Position numbers and translations under genes: made by a program. 64,000 bases of DNA from Pseudohoeflea suaedae (lineage in GTDB: Bacteria; Pseudomonadota; Alphaproteobacteria; Rhizobiales; Rhizobiaceae): NCBI RefSeq assembly GCF_004354915.1, contig NZ_SMSI01000001.1:1426001-1490000 (forward strand), given 5' to 3'. The notes beneath the pieces were generated by a model. The model saw only the letters and a list, made by a program, of their open reading frames with translations, was not told the origin of the DNA and did not search any database. Below are positions 52,192-61,366 of the stretch, in pieces (within the stretch, counting starts at the first letter, position 1; every line of letters starts with the position of its first letter).

Positions 52192-52482
52192 GGGATTCTT
52201 GAACTCGCTGATGGTTTGAAGCCGGATTGACATACCGGGACATAGTGTCGCGTGACTGTTCTCACAAGGCCGGTGACGCGAAGTTGAACAAATGAGACAG
52301 GGCAGGGGGTTGCGGGCCGCCAGGGTGTAAGAAAAAAGGTGTCCCGCAACTGGATCGCATCCGGGAAACGGCGAATTTCCACGGGATGGCCACCAGTTCG
52401 GCTTGCGATGCGGACCTACAGAATTTAAGTGTCAATTCAACCGCCAATGCCGCTTTTGCGGCCCGAAACCCATGGAGAACTG

Positions 52483-54855
52483 ATGGCTGCCCTGGATGGC
52501 ATGACGATCATTGCTCTCGGCCTGCCTTTTATCGCAGCACTCGTTGCTCCCGCCCTTGTTCGCCGTCTCGGCCACAATGCGGCCTGGGTGCTCGCGCTGT
52601 TTCCGTTTTTCGTATTCGTCCGCTTTCTCGAATTCCTGCCCGAGGTTTCGGCCGGAAGCGCCATCACCGGCGGCTTCCAGTGGGTGCCGTCCTACAATGT
52701 CAGCTTTTCGTGGTTCATCGACGGACTTTCGCTGATATTCGCCCTGCTGATCTCCGGTATCGGCACACTGATCGTGTTCTATACGGGCGGCTATCTGAAG
52801 GGACACGCGCAGCTCGGCCGCTTCTATTCCTTCATATTCCTGTTCATGGGCGCGATGCTGGGGCTGGTGATCTCCGACAGCTTCCTGATGCTCTTCGTCT
52901 ACTGGGAACTGACCTCGATCACCTCGTTCCTGCTGATCGGCTTCGACCATGGTCGCGAGGCCTCGCGCCGCTCGGCGCTGCAGGCGCTTGTCGTCACCGG
53001 GCTCGGCGGCCTCTCGCTGATGGCGGGACTTCTTGTCGTCTGGAACATCACCGGCGTGACGCAGCTCTCGCTTCTGGTCAATCTCGGCGACGAGGTGCGC
53101 GCGAGCCCGTTCTACCTGATGGCGCTGATCCTGTTGCTCGGCGGTGCCTTCACCAAGTCTGCCCAGTTTCCCTTCCATTTCTGGCTGCCCAACGCCATGG
53201 AAGCGCCGACGCCCGTTTCGGCCTATCTGCACTCGGCCACCATGGTGAAGGCCGGCGTCTATCTCGTCATGCGCATGAATCCTGCCTTCGGTGACACGGT
53301 GGCCTGGGAAACCATCCTGCCGGTCTTCGGCGGAACGACGCTGATCGTCGGTTCTCTCCTGGCGATCCGCCAGACCGACCTCAAGCTGATGCTCGCCTAT
53401 ACGACGGTGTCGTCGCTCGGCCTGATGGTCATGATGACGGGGTTCGGCTCGGAACATGCGGCGGCAGCGGGCGTGCTCTATCTGATCGCTCACTCGATGT
53501 TCAAGGGCGCGTTCTTCATGCTCGCCGGCAATATCGATCACGAGGCCGGAACCCGCGACATCACCAAGCTCGGCGGTTTGCGCAAGCTGATGCCGATCAG
53601 CTTCCTCGCCGCCATGGCCGCGGCCTTCTCGATGGGCGGCCTGCCGCCCTTCTTCGGCTTCCTGTCGAAGGAGGAAATCTATTACGGCCTCTGGCATGCC
53701 GATCCCTGGTCGATCTTCATGACGGTGGTCGCCATCGTCGGCAACGGGCTGATGTTCGTGGTCGGCTTCGCCATCGCCATCAAGCCTTTCCTCGGCCGGG
53801 AGGTGAAGACACCCAAACACGCGCACGAAGCCCCGCTCCTGATGTGGATCGGGCCGGCGACGCTGGCGACGGGCGGTCTTCTTGCTGCGGTGTTCTCGCC
53901 GATCTTCCACCAGTATGTGTCCTCGCCGATGGTTTCGGCGGTGTCGGGCGAGGCCGAGGAGGTCACCATATCGCTGGTGCCGCATATCGGCATGCCGCTT
54001 CTGTTGTCGCTCGTCACCATCGTCTTCGCGGTCCTCGTCTACCTCAAGGTCGACAGCGCACGTTCGGCTATCGCAGCCACGCTGACGGCGATTGGCTGGG
54101 GGCCGGACAAGGGCTTCGACCAGTTCGTTTCCGGCATGGTCCGGCTGTCGCGGCGGGTGACGAAAATCGCCCAGCCGGGCCAGCTCGACATCTATATGAC
54201 GGTGACCTTCGCCGCCGTGGCGGTGACGCTCCTTGCCCCGATGATCATCTTCGACGAATTGCCGGCGATGCCCGCATGGCCGGCCGACGCCGAGATTCAC
54301 GAACTCGCCGTCATCCTGATCGCCTTTATCGGCCTGGGTGCGGTGATCGCGGCGAAGGACCGGCTGACGGCGATCGTATCGCTCGGTATCCAGGGCTTTG
54401 CCGTGGCGCTGATCTTCATGCTCTTCGGTGCGCCTGACCTGTCGTTCACCCAGTTCATGGTCGAAACGCTGTCGGTGGTCATCCTCGCGCTCGTCATGAC
54501 CCGCCTGCGCCTGACGCTATCCGACCATCGGCCCACCGGCCAGAAGATCGGGGATGCTACGGTCGCCATCGCTTGCGGTGCGGGTTTCATGCTCTACCTG
54601 CTGGCGGTCACGGAAGTGCCGTTCCGCAGCTATCTCAGCGACTTCTTCATCGCCTATTCGAAGGTGATCGCCCACGGCGCCAATGTGGTCAACGTCATCA
54701 TCGTCGACTTCCGCGGGACGGATACGCTTGGCGAGATCGCAGTCGTGATGGTCACAGGCCTGGCGATCCTGTCGCTCATCCGCGTGCGGCCGGGCTGGAA
54801 ACCGGGCATGCTGGCGGAGAACGATCCCGACGCTCCGACTGAGGAGAAGAAGTGA
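52483..54855 (+). CDS. mrpA: Na+/H+ antiporter subunit A (MrpA/PhaA)
   Basis: A 790-aa polytopic membrane protein. The ATG at 52483 has GGAG 8 nt upstream; a GTG at 52429 gives a polar extension. It belongs to the NuoL family: conserved proton-path segments are visible in [60 protein letters not shown] and [11 protein letters not shown]. The C-terminal part (from about residue 620) is the MrpB-like/DUF4040 section ([23 protein letters not shown]). With B-G it exchanges Na+ or K+ for H+, powered by the proton gradient. First gene of mrpABCDEFG. Confidence 0.96.
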   Translation: MAALDGMTIIALGLPFIAALVAPALVRRLGHNAAWVLALFPFFVFVRFLEFLPEVSAGSAITGGFQWVPSYNVSFSWFIDGLSLIFALLISGIGTLIVFYTGGYLKGHAQLGRFYSFIFLFMGAMLGLVISDSFLMLFVYWELTSITSFLLIGFDHGREASRRSALQALVVTGLGGLSLMAGLLVVWNITGVTQLSLLVNLGDEVRASPFYLMALILLLGGAFTKSAQFPFHFWLPNAMEAPTPVSAYLHSATMVKAGVYLVMRMNPAFGDTVAWETILPVFGGTTLIVGSLLAIRQTDLKLMLAYTTVSSLGLMVMMTGFGSEHAAAAGVLYLIAHSMFKGAFFMLAGNIDHEAGTRDITKLGGLRKLMPISFLAAMAAAFSMGGLPPFFGFLSKEEIYYGLWHADPWSIFMTVVAIVGNGLMFVVGFAIAIKPFLGREVKTPKHAHEAPLLMWIGPATLATGGLLAAVFSPIFHQYVSSPMVSAVSGEAEEVTISLVPHIGMPLLLSLVTIVFAVLVYLKVDSARSAIAATLTAIGWGPDKGFDQFVSGMVRLSRRVTKIAQPGQLDIYMTVTFAAVAVTLLAPMIIFDELPAMPAWPADAEIHELAVILIAFIGLGAVIAAKDRLTAIVSLGIQGFAVALIFMLFGAPDLSFTQFMVETLSVVILALVMTRLRLTLSDHRPTGQKIGDATVAIACGAGFMLYLLAVTEVPFRSYLSDFFIAYSKVIAHGANVVNVIIVDFRGTDTLGEIAVVMVTGLAILSLIRVRPGWKPGMLAENDPDAPTEEKK

Positions 54856-55274
54856 TGCGCACGGTCATTTTCCGCACGGTCGCCCCCTATCTCACCAGCC
54901 TGATGGTGCTCTTCTCCATCTTCGTGCTGTTGCGCGGCCATAACGAACCGGGTGGAGGCTTCATCGGCGGGCTGATTGCGGCCTCCGCCTTTGCGATCTA
55001 CGGTATCGCCTGCGGCGTCGCACCGGTGCGCAGGGCCATCTATTTCCATCCCATGGCGATCTCTGCTTTCGGCCTGTTCATGTCGTCGATCGCCGGCATG
55101 ATTTCGCTGCCGCTGTCCGTTCCCTTCATGACCGGCAACTGGATGCAGCTCTCGTTCTTCGGCGTCGATATCGACCTGTCGAGCGTTCTGATCTTCGACA
55201 TCGGCGTCTATTTCGTCGTCGTCGGAGCGATCACGTCGATCGCGCTGGCACTCGAGGAAAGGGACCGCGACTGA
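54855..55274 (+). CDS. mrpB: Na+/H+ antiporter subunit B (MrpB/PhaB)
   Basis: A 139-aa membrane subunit. The start ATG at 54855 shares one base with the mrpA stop (TGATG). Four hydrophobic helices surround the conserved segment [25 protein letters not shown]. As a separate gene it makes this a seven-gene Group 1 operon rather than the fused AB type. It is required for complex assembly and ion transport. Confidence 0.95.
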   Translation: MRTVIFRTVAPYLTSLMVLFSIFVLLRGHNEPGGGFIGGLIAASAFAIYGIACGVAPVRRAIYFHPMAISAFGLFMSSIAGMISLPLSVPFMTGNWMQLSFFGVDIDLSSVLIFDIGVYFVVVGAITSIALALEERDRD

Positions 55275-55651
55275 TGGAAGCGCTCTTCTCCGTTCTCGTC
55301 GGCGCGCTGTTCGCCGTATCGATCTACCTGTTCCTCTCCAAGCACATCATCCGTGTGCTGATGGGCGTGGCGATCCTCGGCAATGCCGTGAACCTTCTGA
55401 TCTTCACCAATGGCCGCCTTCTGCGCGAGGTGCCGCCGGTCATCGCGGCCGACGAATACACATTGCAGCAGGCTGCCGCCAATCCGCTGCCTCAGGCGCT
55501 CATCCTGACGGCGATCGTTATTTCCTTCTCGTTCTTCGCCTTCCTTCTCGTTCTCGGCTATCGCGCCTTCCAGGAACTGGAGACCGACGACACCGACGAA
55601 ATGCGTGTCGCCGAGCCGGCTGACGAAGAAGCCCCGCCGCTGGGCTATTAA
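55274..55651 (+). CDS. mrpC: Na+/H+ antiporter subunit C (MrpC/PhaC)
   Basis: A 125-aa NuoK-like membrane protein with three helices, overlapping mrpB by 1 nt. The NuoK-family core MGVAILGNAVNLLIF and the Glu-containing loop LPQALILTAIVISFSFFAFLL are intact. It forms part of the antiporter's proton channel. Confidence 0.95.
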   Translation: MEALFSVLVGALFAVSIYLFLSKHIIRVLMGVAILGNAVNLLIFTNGRLLREVPPVIAADEYTLQQAAANPLPQALILTAIVISFSFFAFLLVLGYRAFQELETDDTDEMRVAEPADEEAPPLGY

Positions 55652-55672
55652 CACCAGGAGACCCGCGACCAG

Positions 55673-57244
55673 ATGGCCGCTACATCATCTCACAGTGTCG
55701 ATCTTTCCCAGGCCATGAATGTGGACCCGACGCCGCTTGCCGACTGGCTGGTGGTCATGCCGGTGGTCTGGTGCCTGCTGGCGGGCGCCATTCTCCTGAT
55801 GCTGCGCAAGCGCACCGAATTGCAGGCGTCGATCGGTATCGTGGCCCTCGTCGGTCTGTGCCTTCTCGATGCCGCGCTGCTGTGGCGCGTTCTGGAGGAG
55901 GGGCCCTTCACCATGGTGATGGGCCGCTGGCTGCCGCCTTTCGGCATCGCCTTTACGGTGGATCTGCTGGGCGCCTTTTTCACGATGACGTCGGGTCTCG
56001 TGGCATTGGCCGCCGGCATCTTCGGTCGCGATGACGTGGACAGCACGGGTCGCCGCTACGGCTTCTATCCCTTCCTGCTTCTGCTGATGGCCGGTGTTTC
56101 CGGTGCCTTCCTGACCGGCGACGTGTTCAACCTCTATGTCTGGTTCGAGGTTCTCCTGATCTCGTCCTTCGGCCTTCTGGTGCTGGGCTCGGAGCGGGAG
56201 CAGATCGACGGCGCGACCAAATACGCCTTCCTCAACCTCGTCGGCACGACGCTGTTCCTCGTGGCGACCGGGTATCTCTACGGTCTGTTCGGCACGCTCA
56301 ACATGGCCGACATCCTGATCAAGGCGCCGGAACTGCGCCAGACCGCGCCGCTGATGACGCTGGTATGTCTCTATCTGCTCGCCTTCGCGATGAAGGCGGC
56401 GGCTTTCCCGGTGAATTTCTGGCTGCCGGCGTCCTATCATACCCCGAAGCTGGTGGTCTCCGGCCTGTTCGGCGGCCTGCTGACCAAGATCGGCATCTAT
56501 GCGCTGCTGCGCGTTCTGGTGATGCTGTTCCCGATCGAGCGGGCCGAACTCGGCTGGGTGATCGCCGTGCTCGCTGCCGGCACCATGCTGCTTGGTGTGC
56601 TGGGTGCGCTGGCGCAGAACGATACCCGCCGCGCGGTCGGCTTCCTGGTGATTTCCGGTATCGGCATGATGCTCGCGGGCATCGCGCTCGGAAGCCCCAG
56701 CGGGCTGGCGGGCGCCATTCTCTATGCCGCCCATTCCATGGTGGTGATGACGGCGATCTACTTTGCCGCGGGCATAGGCGGCCGCGTGTCGGGGAGTTTC
56801 CTTCTGTCGCGTTCCGGCGGCATCTATCCCTCGCATCTGGTTCTGGCCTTTGCGACGCTCGCCTTGTTCCTCTCCATGGCCGGACTTCCGCCTTTCTCGG
56901 GCCTCTGGCCGAAGGTCATGCTGGTCAAGGCAGCGCTCGATGTCGGTGAATGGTGGCTGGCCGGCGCGATCCTGGTCACCGGTTTCCTGACCACCATTAC
57001 CGTCGGCCGCATCTGGGCGCTCGCCTACTGGAAACCGAGGGCCGCGGACGCCGAGCCGCTCGATCCGGCAAGCCAGAAGGTGCCGATGACGTCGGTGATC
57101 GGCCTGGGTATGCTGACGGTCCTTACCGTCGTGTTCGGCCTCTGGCCCGAGCCGCTGATCGCCATATCCCAGGATGCGGCGCGGGGTCTGATCGATACCT
57201 CGTCCTTCGTCCTGTCGGTCTTTCCCGGGGAGGTGCCGCAATGA
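55673..57244 (+). CDS. mrpD: Na+/H+ antiporter subunit D (MrpD/PhaD)
   Basis: A 523-aa NuoN/L-like membrane protein starting at 55673 behind AGGAG. Conserved proton-channel segments are NLYVWFEVLLISSFGLLVLGSE, AAFPVNFWLPASYHTPKLVVSGLFGGLLTKIGIYAL and SMAGLPPFSGLWPK, with the channel Glu and Lys in place. It pairs with MrpA as the second antiporter-like subunit. It overlaps mrpE by 4 nt. Confidence 0.96.
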   Translation: MAATSSHSVDLSQAMNVDPTPLADWLVVMPVVWCLLAGAILLMLRKRTELQASIGIVALVGLCLLDAALLWRVLEEGPFTMVMGRWLPPFGIAFTVDLLGAFFTMTSGLVALAAGIFGRDDVDSTGRRYGFYPFLLLLMAGVSGAFLTGDVFNLYVWFEVLLISSFGLLVLGSEREQIDGATKYAFLNLVGTTLFLVATGYLYGLFGTLNMADILIKAPELRQTAPLMTLVCLYLLAFAMKAAAFPVNFWLPASYHTPKLVVSGLFGGLLTKIGIYALLRVLVMLFPIERAELGWVIAVLAAGTMLLGVLGALAQNDTRRAVGFLVISGIGMMLAGIALGSPSGLAGAILYAAHSMVVMTAIYFAAGIGGRVSGSFLLSRSGGIYPSHLVLAFATLALFLSMAGLPPFSGLWPKVMLVKAALDVGEWWLAGAILVTGFLTTITVGRIWALAYWKPRAADAEPLDPASQKVPMTSVIGLGMLTVLTVVFGLWPEPLIAISQDAARGLIDTSSFVLSVFPGEVPQ

Positions 57245-57714
57245 GCCTGTTCCTGGTCAATGTCCTTCTCGCCCTTGCATGGGCGGCGGTGACGGGGTCG
57301 TTCACCTTCCTCAACCTCGCCTTCGGCTTCGTGCTGGCAATGGCAACGCTGTCGCTGATCCGCGAGCAGGTGGGCTCGGTCGGCTACTTCTCGCGCGCCC
57401 GCCGGATCATCTCCCTGTTCCTTCTGTTCATCTATGAGTTGATCCTGTCTGCGATGCGGGTGGCGATACTCGTCTTGTCGCCGAAGATGAACCTCAAGCC
57501 CGGCATTTTCGCCTATCCGCTCAAGGTCGATCGCGATTTCGAGATCACCCTGCTGGCAAACCTCATCACGCTGACGCCGGGTACGCTGTCGGTGGACGTG
57601 TCCGATGATCGCCGCACGCTTTACGTTCATGCGATAGACGCCTCGGATCCGGAACAGGCGCGCCGCGACATTGCCGAGGGCTTCGAACGCAAGATCATGG
57701 AGGCCTTCCGATGA
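57241..57714 (+). CDS. mrpE: Na+/H+ antiporter subunit E (MrpE/PhaE)
   Basis: A 157-aa membrane subunit with two to three N-terminal helices and a cytoplasmic tail. The conserved core is [28 protein letters not shown], diagnostic for MrpE. The start at 57241 overlaps the mrpD stop (ATGA). It is needed for full antiport and complex stability. Confidence 0.95.
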   Translation: MSLFLVNVLLALAWAAVTGSFTFLNLAFGFVLAMATLSLIREQVGSVGYFSRARRIISLFLLFIYELILSAMRVAILVLSPKMNLKPGIFAYPLKVDRDFEITLLANLITLTPGTLSVDVSDDRRTLYVHAIDASDPEQARRDIAEGFERKIMEAFR

Positions 57715-58109
57715 ACTTTGCGGAAACCGTTCTCGATTATTCGGTCAATATTGCCCTCGTCATTCTCAGCATTTCTTTCCTGTTGACGATTATCCGCATT
57801 GTGCGCGGTCCGACCTTGCCGGACAGGATCCTCGGTCTGGACATGCTGGTGGCCGCCGCCATCGGCTTCATCGCCGCGATCGGCATCAAGACCGGCTTCA
57901 TTCTGTATATCGATATCGCCATCGCGCTCGGTCTCGTCGGCTTCCTGGCGACCGTTGCCTTTGCCCGTTTCGTTTTGTCTCGCGGCAAGACCGAGGATGA
58001 CATCCTGCGTGAGGTCCGCACTGCTGCGGAGGACGCACGCAAGAAGGCGAATGAGGAGAGAAAGCGCATCGAGAAGGCGCGCAGGCAGGAAGAAAGGCTG
58101 AACCGATGA
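57711..58109 (+). CDS. mrpF: Na+/H+ antiporter subunit F (MrpF/PhaF) with charged C-terminal extension
   Basis: A 132-aa membrane subunit with three helices and the MrpF core [24 protein letters not shown], which contains a conserved Asp pair. Unlike typical MrpF of about 90 residues, a 40-residue charged tail follows ([20 protein letters not shown]), predicted as a helix. It overlaps mrpE and mrpG by 4 nt each. The tail may bind another cytoplasmic partner. Confidence 0.93.
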   Translation: MNFAETVLDYSVNIALVILSISFLLTIIRIVRGPTLPDRILGLDMLVAAAIGFIAAIGIKTGFILYIDIAIALGLVGFLATVAFARFVLSRGKTEDDILREVRTAAEDARKKANEERKRIEKARRQEERLNR

Positions 58110-58456
58110 TCAGCGACGTCATCATGCTTCTAACCGCAGCTTTCGTGCTGATCGGCTCGTTCTTCGCGCTTGTGGCGTCCATCGGCCTGTTACGGCTGCC
58201 GGACCTCTACAGCCGGATGCATGCCGCTTCCAAGGCCGGCACGATGGGGTCAGGGCTGCTGCTGATAGCGCTGGCCGTCCATGCAGCTGATGCCGGTGTT
58301 TTTGCCCGTGCACTCGCCGGTGTGGTGTTTTTCCTGCTGACGGCGCCGATTTCAGCCCATCTTCTTGCCAAGGCTGCTTATTCGGTCGGCTACCGTCTGG
58401 GGCCTAATGCCGTACGCGATGAGATGGCCGACCACACGCCCGCCGAGCGTGACTAA
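58106..58456 (+). CDS. mrpG: Na+/H+ antiporter subunit G (MrpG/PhaG)
   Basis: A 116-aa membrane protein with three helices. Family features are [30 protein letters not shown] and [17 protein letters not shown]. It is the last gene of the mrp operon; an AT-rich leader of mucR follows rather than a clear terminator. Confidence 0.95.
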   Translation: MISDVIMLLTAAFVLIGSFFALVASIGLLRLPDLYSRMHAASKAGTMGSGLLLIALAVHAADAGVFARALAGVVFFLLTAPISAHLLAKAAYSVGYRLGPNAVRDEMADHTPAERD

Positions 58457-58857
58457 ACGTTACAATTTTCAGCTTTTAGTATTTCCGTAGTTGCTAAATT
58501 CTTGCTTTCCAGATGTATTCTGGCGTTACGCAACAAGTTCCAAGTATTTATTGCAGGTTAGAATTCATAGTTATGGGGGCGTCAGTAGAGTGTCGAGCGC
58601 CATTTATGCAAGCATAGGTTTAGTTTTAACGGATTCTAAGCGAGTTCCTCCTTTTTTTTGCCCGATTTTTGTGGAGGGTGTATTCAAAATGGATACACGA
58701 ATTGTATTTCTCTTGTCTTTTCAAGAATAGAGAGTATTCACAAATTGAATCGGTTCCAGACTTGGGTGGGGGTTTGGAAGTGATCATCGTAATTTCGGGA
58801 AGAAATGAAATCTTCCGATAAATTGCGCCGCATGCATGACGTAATAAGGATCAAGAA
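58457..58857 (+). promoter_or_regulatory. AT-rich upstream region of mucR
   Basis: This 401-bp stretch is conspicuously AT-rich against the GC-rich surroundings, with many TA steps and a T8 run at about 58652-58660. No coding frame with a ribosome binding site is seen. MucR/Ros proteins bind AT-rich sites containing TA steps and repress their own promoters, so this is the expected autoregulatory region. A terminator for mrpG may be hidden in it, but none is clear. Confidence 0.65.
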
Positions 58858-59295
58858 ATGAGCGAACATTCCCACGAGGACAACAAAACTCTCCTCATCG
58901 AACTCACTGCAGACATCGTCGCCGCATATGTGAGCAATAATGCTGTTGTTGCCACCGATCTGCCGACGCTGATCAACAACGTCCATAACGCCCTCGGCGG
59001 CGTTGCTCTCGGCGACAAGGCCGAGGAAGCCGAAAAGCCGAAGCCCGCAGTTCCGGTCCGGCGCTCGGTGCAGAACGACTTCATTATCTGCCTGGAGGAT
59101 GGCCAGAAATTCAAGTCGCTGAAGCGTCACCTCATGACCCATTACGGTCTGACCCCGGAACAGTACCGCGAAAAGTGGGATCTGCCGGCGGACTATCCGA
59201 TGGTTGCCCCGGCCTATGCCGAAGCCCGTTCGCGCCTTGCGAAGGAGATGGGCCTGGGTCAGAAGCGCCGCCGTGGCAAGTCCAAGGCTGCCTGA
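58858..59295 (+). CDS. mucR: MucR/Ros family transcriptional regulator
   Basis: A 145-aa zinc-finger regulator starting at 58858. The Ros/MucR finger is at residues 75-100, [24 protein letters not shown]: Cys78, Asp81, His91 and His95, where Asp replaces the second Cys as in many rhizobial MucR proteins. The N-terminal half ([19 protein letters not shown]) drives higher-order oligomerisation. MucR proteins act as H-NS-like silencers controlling exopolysaccharide, motility and cell-cycle genes. The basic tail [11 protein letters not shown] completes the DNA-binding surface. A terminator follows. Confidence 0.95.
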   Translation: MSEHSHEDNKTLLIELTADIVAAYVSNNAVVATDLPTLINNVHNALGGVALGDKAEEAEKPKPAVPVRRSVQNDFIICLEDGQKFKSLKRHLMTHYGLTPEQYREKWDLPADYPMVAPAYAEARSRLAKEMGLGQKRRRGKSKAA

Positions 59296-59319
59296 CGTCA
59301 GTTGTCTTATCCGGATCAA

Positions 59320-59345
59320 GGCCTCGGAATTCTCCGGGGCCTTTT
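59320..59345 (+). terminator. Rho-independent terminator of mucR
   Basis: AAGGCCTCGGA-ATTC-TCCGGGGCCTT (one bulge) is followed by TTTTT, 24 nt after the mucR stop. Confidence 0.9.
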
Positions 59346-59520
59346 TCGTTGGCGGCTCTGATCGGGCGCGGTCCGGACTGAGTTGCCCTGCCGTGAGGTG
59401 TCCAGGGAAACGGAGAGGAGAAAAAATCTTCGAATTTCCCGGCTGAACAGCAAATATCCCAGAAAAAACAACGCTCGGTTGTGCGCTGGTTCTGGCTGCA
59501 AGTCCCCTCTTTCTGCTTAA

Positions 59521-59544
59521 GTGATAAGAATATATTCCTATCAC
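59521..59544. promoter_or_regulatory. 24-bp near-perfect palindrome upstream of the DnaA-like gene
   Basis: Outer arms GTGATA and TATCAC flank the palindromic core GAATATATTC, with a single mismatched pair (A/C) between them, so 22 of 24 positions are symmetric. It ends directly before the ribosome binding site (GGAGG) of the gene at 59556, an ideal operator position for autorepression. Confidence 0.7.
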
Positions 59545-59555
59545 GGAGGCGAACC

Positions 59556-60029
59556 ATGAGACAGGAAGCATGCACGGGACAATGTCGGCAAAGGGCCGAT
59601 ATGCCGCCCGCAACGAACATAACTTCTCCCCGGTCCGAAAGCGACCATGCATCGGCGACAGCCGGAATGTCCGGGGGGCGGGAGCGCCGTGCCTCCCGCC
59701 AGACGCAGGTTGCCATTATCCAGAAGCTCGTGGCCCAGCTGTTCGATCTCGGATGTCAGGGGGCGCTCGGCGCCGGAACGGCCGCCAGGCGTCCTGGCTG
59801 CCACATGCGCCAGATTACCATGTATCTTTGCAGGGTGGTCCTTTCGATGCCCTACCAGCACATCGCCGAAGCTGTCGGCCGCGACCGTTCCACAGTCATT
59901 CACGGATGTGCGGCGATCGAGGACCGGCGGGACGCGCCGGACTACGACGCTTTCATGGATCGCTGCGAGCAATGCGTGCGCGTGGTTTTCGGGCAGGCGG
60001 ACGAGGACTGTGATGTCGCGCGCAGCTGA
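59556..60029 (+). CDS. Orphan DnaA domain IV-like DNA-binding protein
   Basis: A 157-aa protein starting at 59556 behind GGAGG. Residues about 80-140 match the C-terminal DNA-binding domain of DnaA: RQITMYLCRVVLSMPYQHIAEAVGRDRSTVIHGCAAIED. The signature loop GRDHTTVLHA of DnaA becomes GRDRSTVIHG; Asp and the second Thr are retained but His is Arg, so the DnaA-box contacts are altered. There is no AAA+ domain. The first 60 residues are polar and probably disordered. It overlaps the following DUF6456 gene by 17 nt. It may regulate transcription or modulate DnaA boxes. Confidence 0.85.
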   Translation: MRQEACTGQCRQRADMPPATNITSPRSESDHASATAGMSGGRERRASRQTQVAIIQKLVAQLFDLGCQGALGAGTAARRPGCHMRQITMYLCRVVLSMPYQHIAEAVGRDRSTVIHGCAAIEDRRDAPDYDAFMDRCEQCVRVVFGQADEDCDVARS

Positions 60030-60819
60030 GAGGTCGGTGATCTCCCTGATCAGGCTGCTCGCATCCGCCGGGGGCGAAGGCTGCGGCATTACAGATGGCG
60101 AAGCCGGTCTGGCCGTCCTCACAAAGCAGGATGGAAGCCGCGCGCGCATTTCCACCGCGATCCTGCTTGATCTCGAGCGTCGCGGAATCGCGTTGCGCCG
60201 GCGAAAGAGACTGCTGCTTACCGCCGCAGGACAGGCGGCCTTGCGCCGGATCGACGCGGGCAGCGACCGGTTCGCGGCCCAGCACCGGGACATCGCCTTT
60301 CGGCCGGTTGAGGACGGAGGTCAGGTGGCCGTCAACCTGACCGAATCCCCGCTGGCCTCGCTCTCCCGGCTCAAGAGGAAGGACGGCGAGTGCTGGTTCG
60401 CCCCGGCACTCATTGCAGCCGGCGACCGATTGCGCGCCGACTTCACCCGGGGACAATACATGCAGGCGATGGGCGCGCGCCTCGAACCGGTGACAAGTCG
60501 CGGCAATGCCGCGCGCGGTGGCGGGGTTGCCGAAATGACGGAAGCAGCACTTGCGGCCCGGATGCGGGTGGAGAAGGCAATGAAGGCCGTCGGCCCGGAA
60601 CTGTCGGGCCTGCTCGTCGATGTCTGCTGTCACCTCAAGGGGCTGGAACTGGTCGAGCGCGAGAGACAATGGCCGCAGCGTTCCGCGAAACTCATGCTGC
60701 TTGCCGCACTCAACATGTTGGCGCGGCATTACGAACCGGGAGGGGCGACGTCGCGACCGATCCGCAATTGGGGTGCGGAGGGATTTCGTCCGGATATCGA
60801 AGCCGATCTGAGAGGATGA
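60013..60819 (+). CDS. DUF6456 domain-containing protein
   Basis: A 268-aa protein starting at 60013 (MSRAAERSVISLIRLLASAG) with GAGGA upstream. The N-terminal 90 residues look like a winged-helix (LLDLERRGIALRRRKRLLLTAAGQAAL), and the C-terminal 150 residues form the DUF6456 region (SPLASLSRLKRKDGECWFAP and AGDRLRADFTRGQYMQAMGARL, then VDVCCHLKGLELVERERQWP). The family is restricted mainly to Rhizobiales and lacks a known function. It is tightly coupled to the DnaA-like gene and is probably a DNA-binding partner. Confidence 0.85.
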   Translation: MSRAAERSVISLIRLLASAGGEGCGITDGEAGLAVLTKQDGSRARISTAILLDLERRGIALRRRKRLLLTAAGQAALRRIDAGSDRFAAQHRDIAFRPVEDGGQVAVNLTESPLASLSRLKRKDGECWFAPALIAAGDRLRADFTRGQYMQAMGARLEPVTSRGNAARGGGVAEMTEAALAARMRVEKAMKAVGPELSGLLVDVCCHLKGLELVERERQWPQRSAKLMLLAALNMLARHYEPGGATSRPIRNWGAEGFRPDIEADLRG

Positions 60820-60823
60820 GCGA

Positions 60824-61243
60824 TCAGGCGCCGGCGCGCGCGGCTTCCGCCTTGATCCGTTCGACCATGGACCGCAGCCCGTTGGCGCGCTGGGCCGTCA
60901 GGTGGTCCCCCAGGCCCAGTTCATCGAGCAGCAGGCCGGCATTAAGTGTCGCAAGATCGGAGGCCTTGCGGCCGGTGGCGGCGGCCAGAAGGATGGCGAC
61001 CAGGCCGCGCACGATATGGGCATCGGAATCGCCGCGAAAGGTCATGACCGGATCGGAGCCGCTGCCCGAGGTTTCGGTGACCAGCCAGACCTGGCTGGCG
61101 CAGCCGCGCACCTTGTTCTCGTCGGTCTTGTCTGCTTCCGGCAGATCCGGCATCGCCTTGCCGAGTTCGATGACATAGCGATAGCGGTCTTCCCAATCGT
61201 CGAGAAAGGCGAAATCGTCCTTGATCGTCTGGATATCGGTCAT
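60824..61243 (-). CDS. sufE: SufE-family cysteine desulfuration protein
   Basis: A 139-aa cytoplasmic protein. The catalytic Cys is in KVRGCASQVWLVTE, the hallmark of SufE, which accepts sulfur from SufS for Fe-S cluster assembly. The body has the SufE alpha/beta fold with GDSDAHIVRGLVAILL. The gene stands alone, convergent with the DUF6456 gene, and no suf operon is nearby. Confidence 0.95.
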   Translation of the reverse strand: MTDIQTIKDDFAFLDDWEDRYRYVIELGKAMPDLPEADKTDENKVRGCASQVWLVTETSGSGSDPVMTFRGDSDAHIVRGLVAILLAAATGRKASDLATLNAGLLLDELGLGDHLTAQRANGLRSMVERIKAEAARAGA

Positions 61244-61317
61244 CTGCGGCTCCGTTTATGTGAGCCGATATACTAAAACGCGGACGAATTGCCACCCGTA
61301 GCCGAGTGAAGGCAATG

Positions 61318-61343
61318 AAAAACCGGCCGTAGAAGGCCGGTTT
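61318..61343 (-). terminator. Terminator of the DUF5330 gene
   Basis: On the minus strand AAACCGGCC-TTCTAC-GGCCGGTTT forms a perfect 9-bp stem followed by TTCAT. It lies 24 nt beyond the stop at 61367. Confidence 0.85.
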
Positions 61344-61366
61344 CAAGACAATGCCGGTTGCAGGCG

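Noticed and set aside
52432-54300. 622-codon open frame on the minus strand
   Set aside because: It is the antisense shadow of mrpA, with a His/Arg/Asp-rich product typical of reversed membrane-protein codons.
58491-58730. 79-codon frame in the mucR leader as a leader peptide
   Set aside because: It has no ribosome binding site and its composition reflects the AT-rich DNA. MucR-binding DNA is a better explanation.
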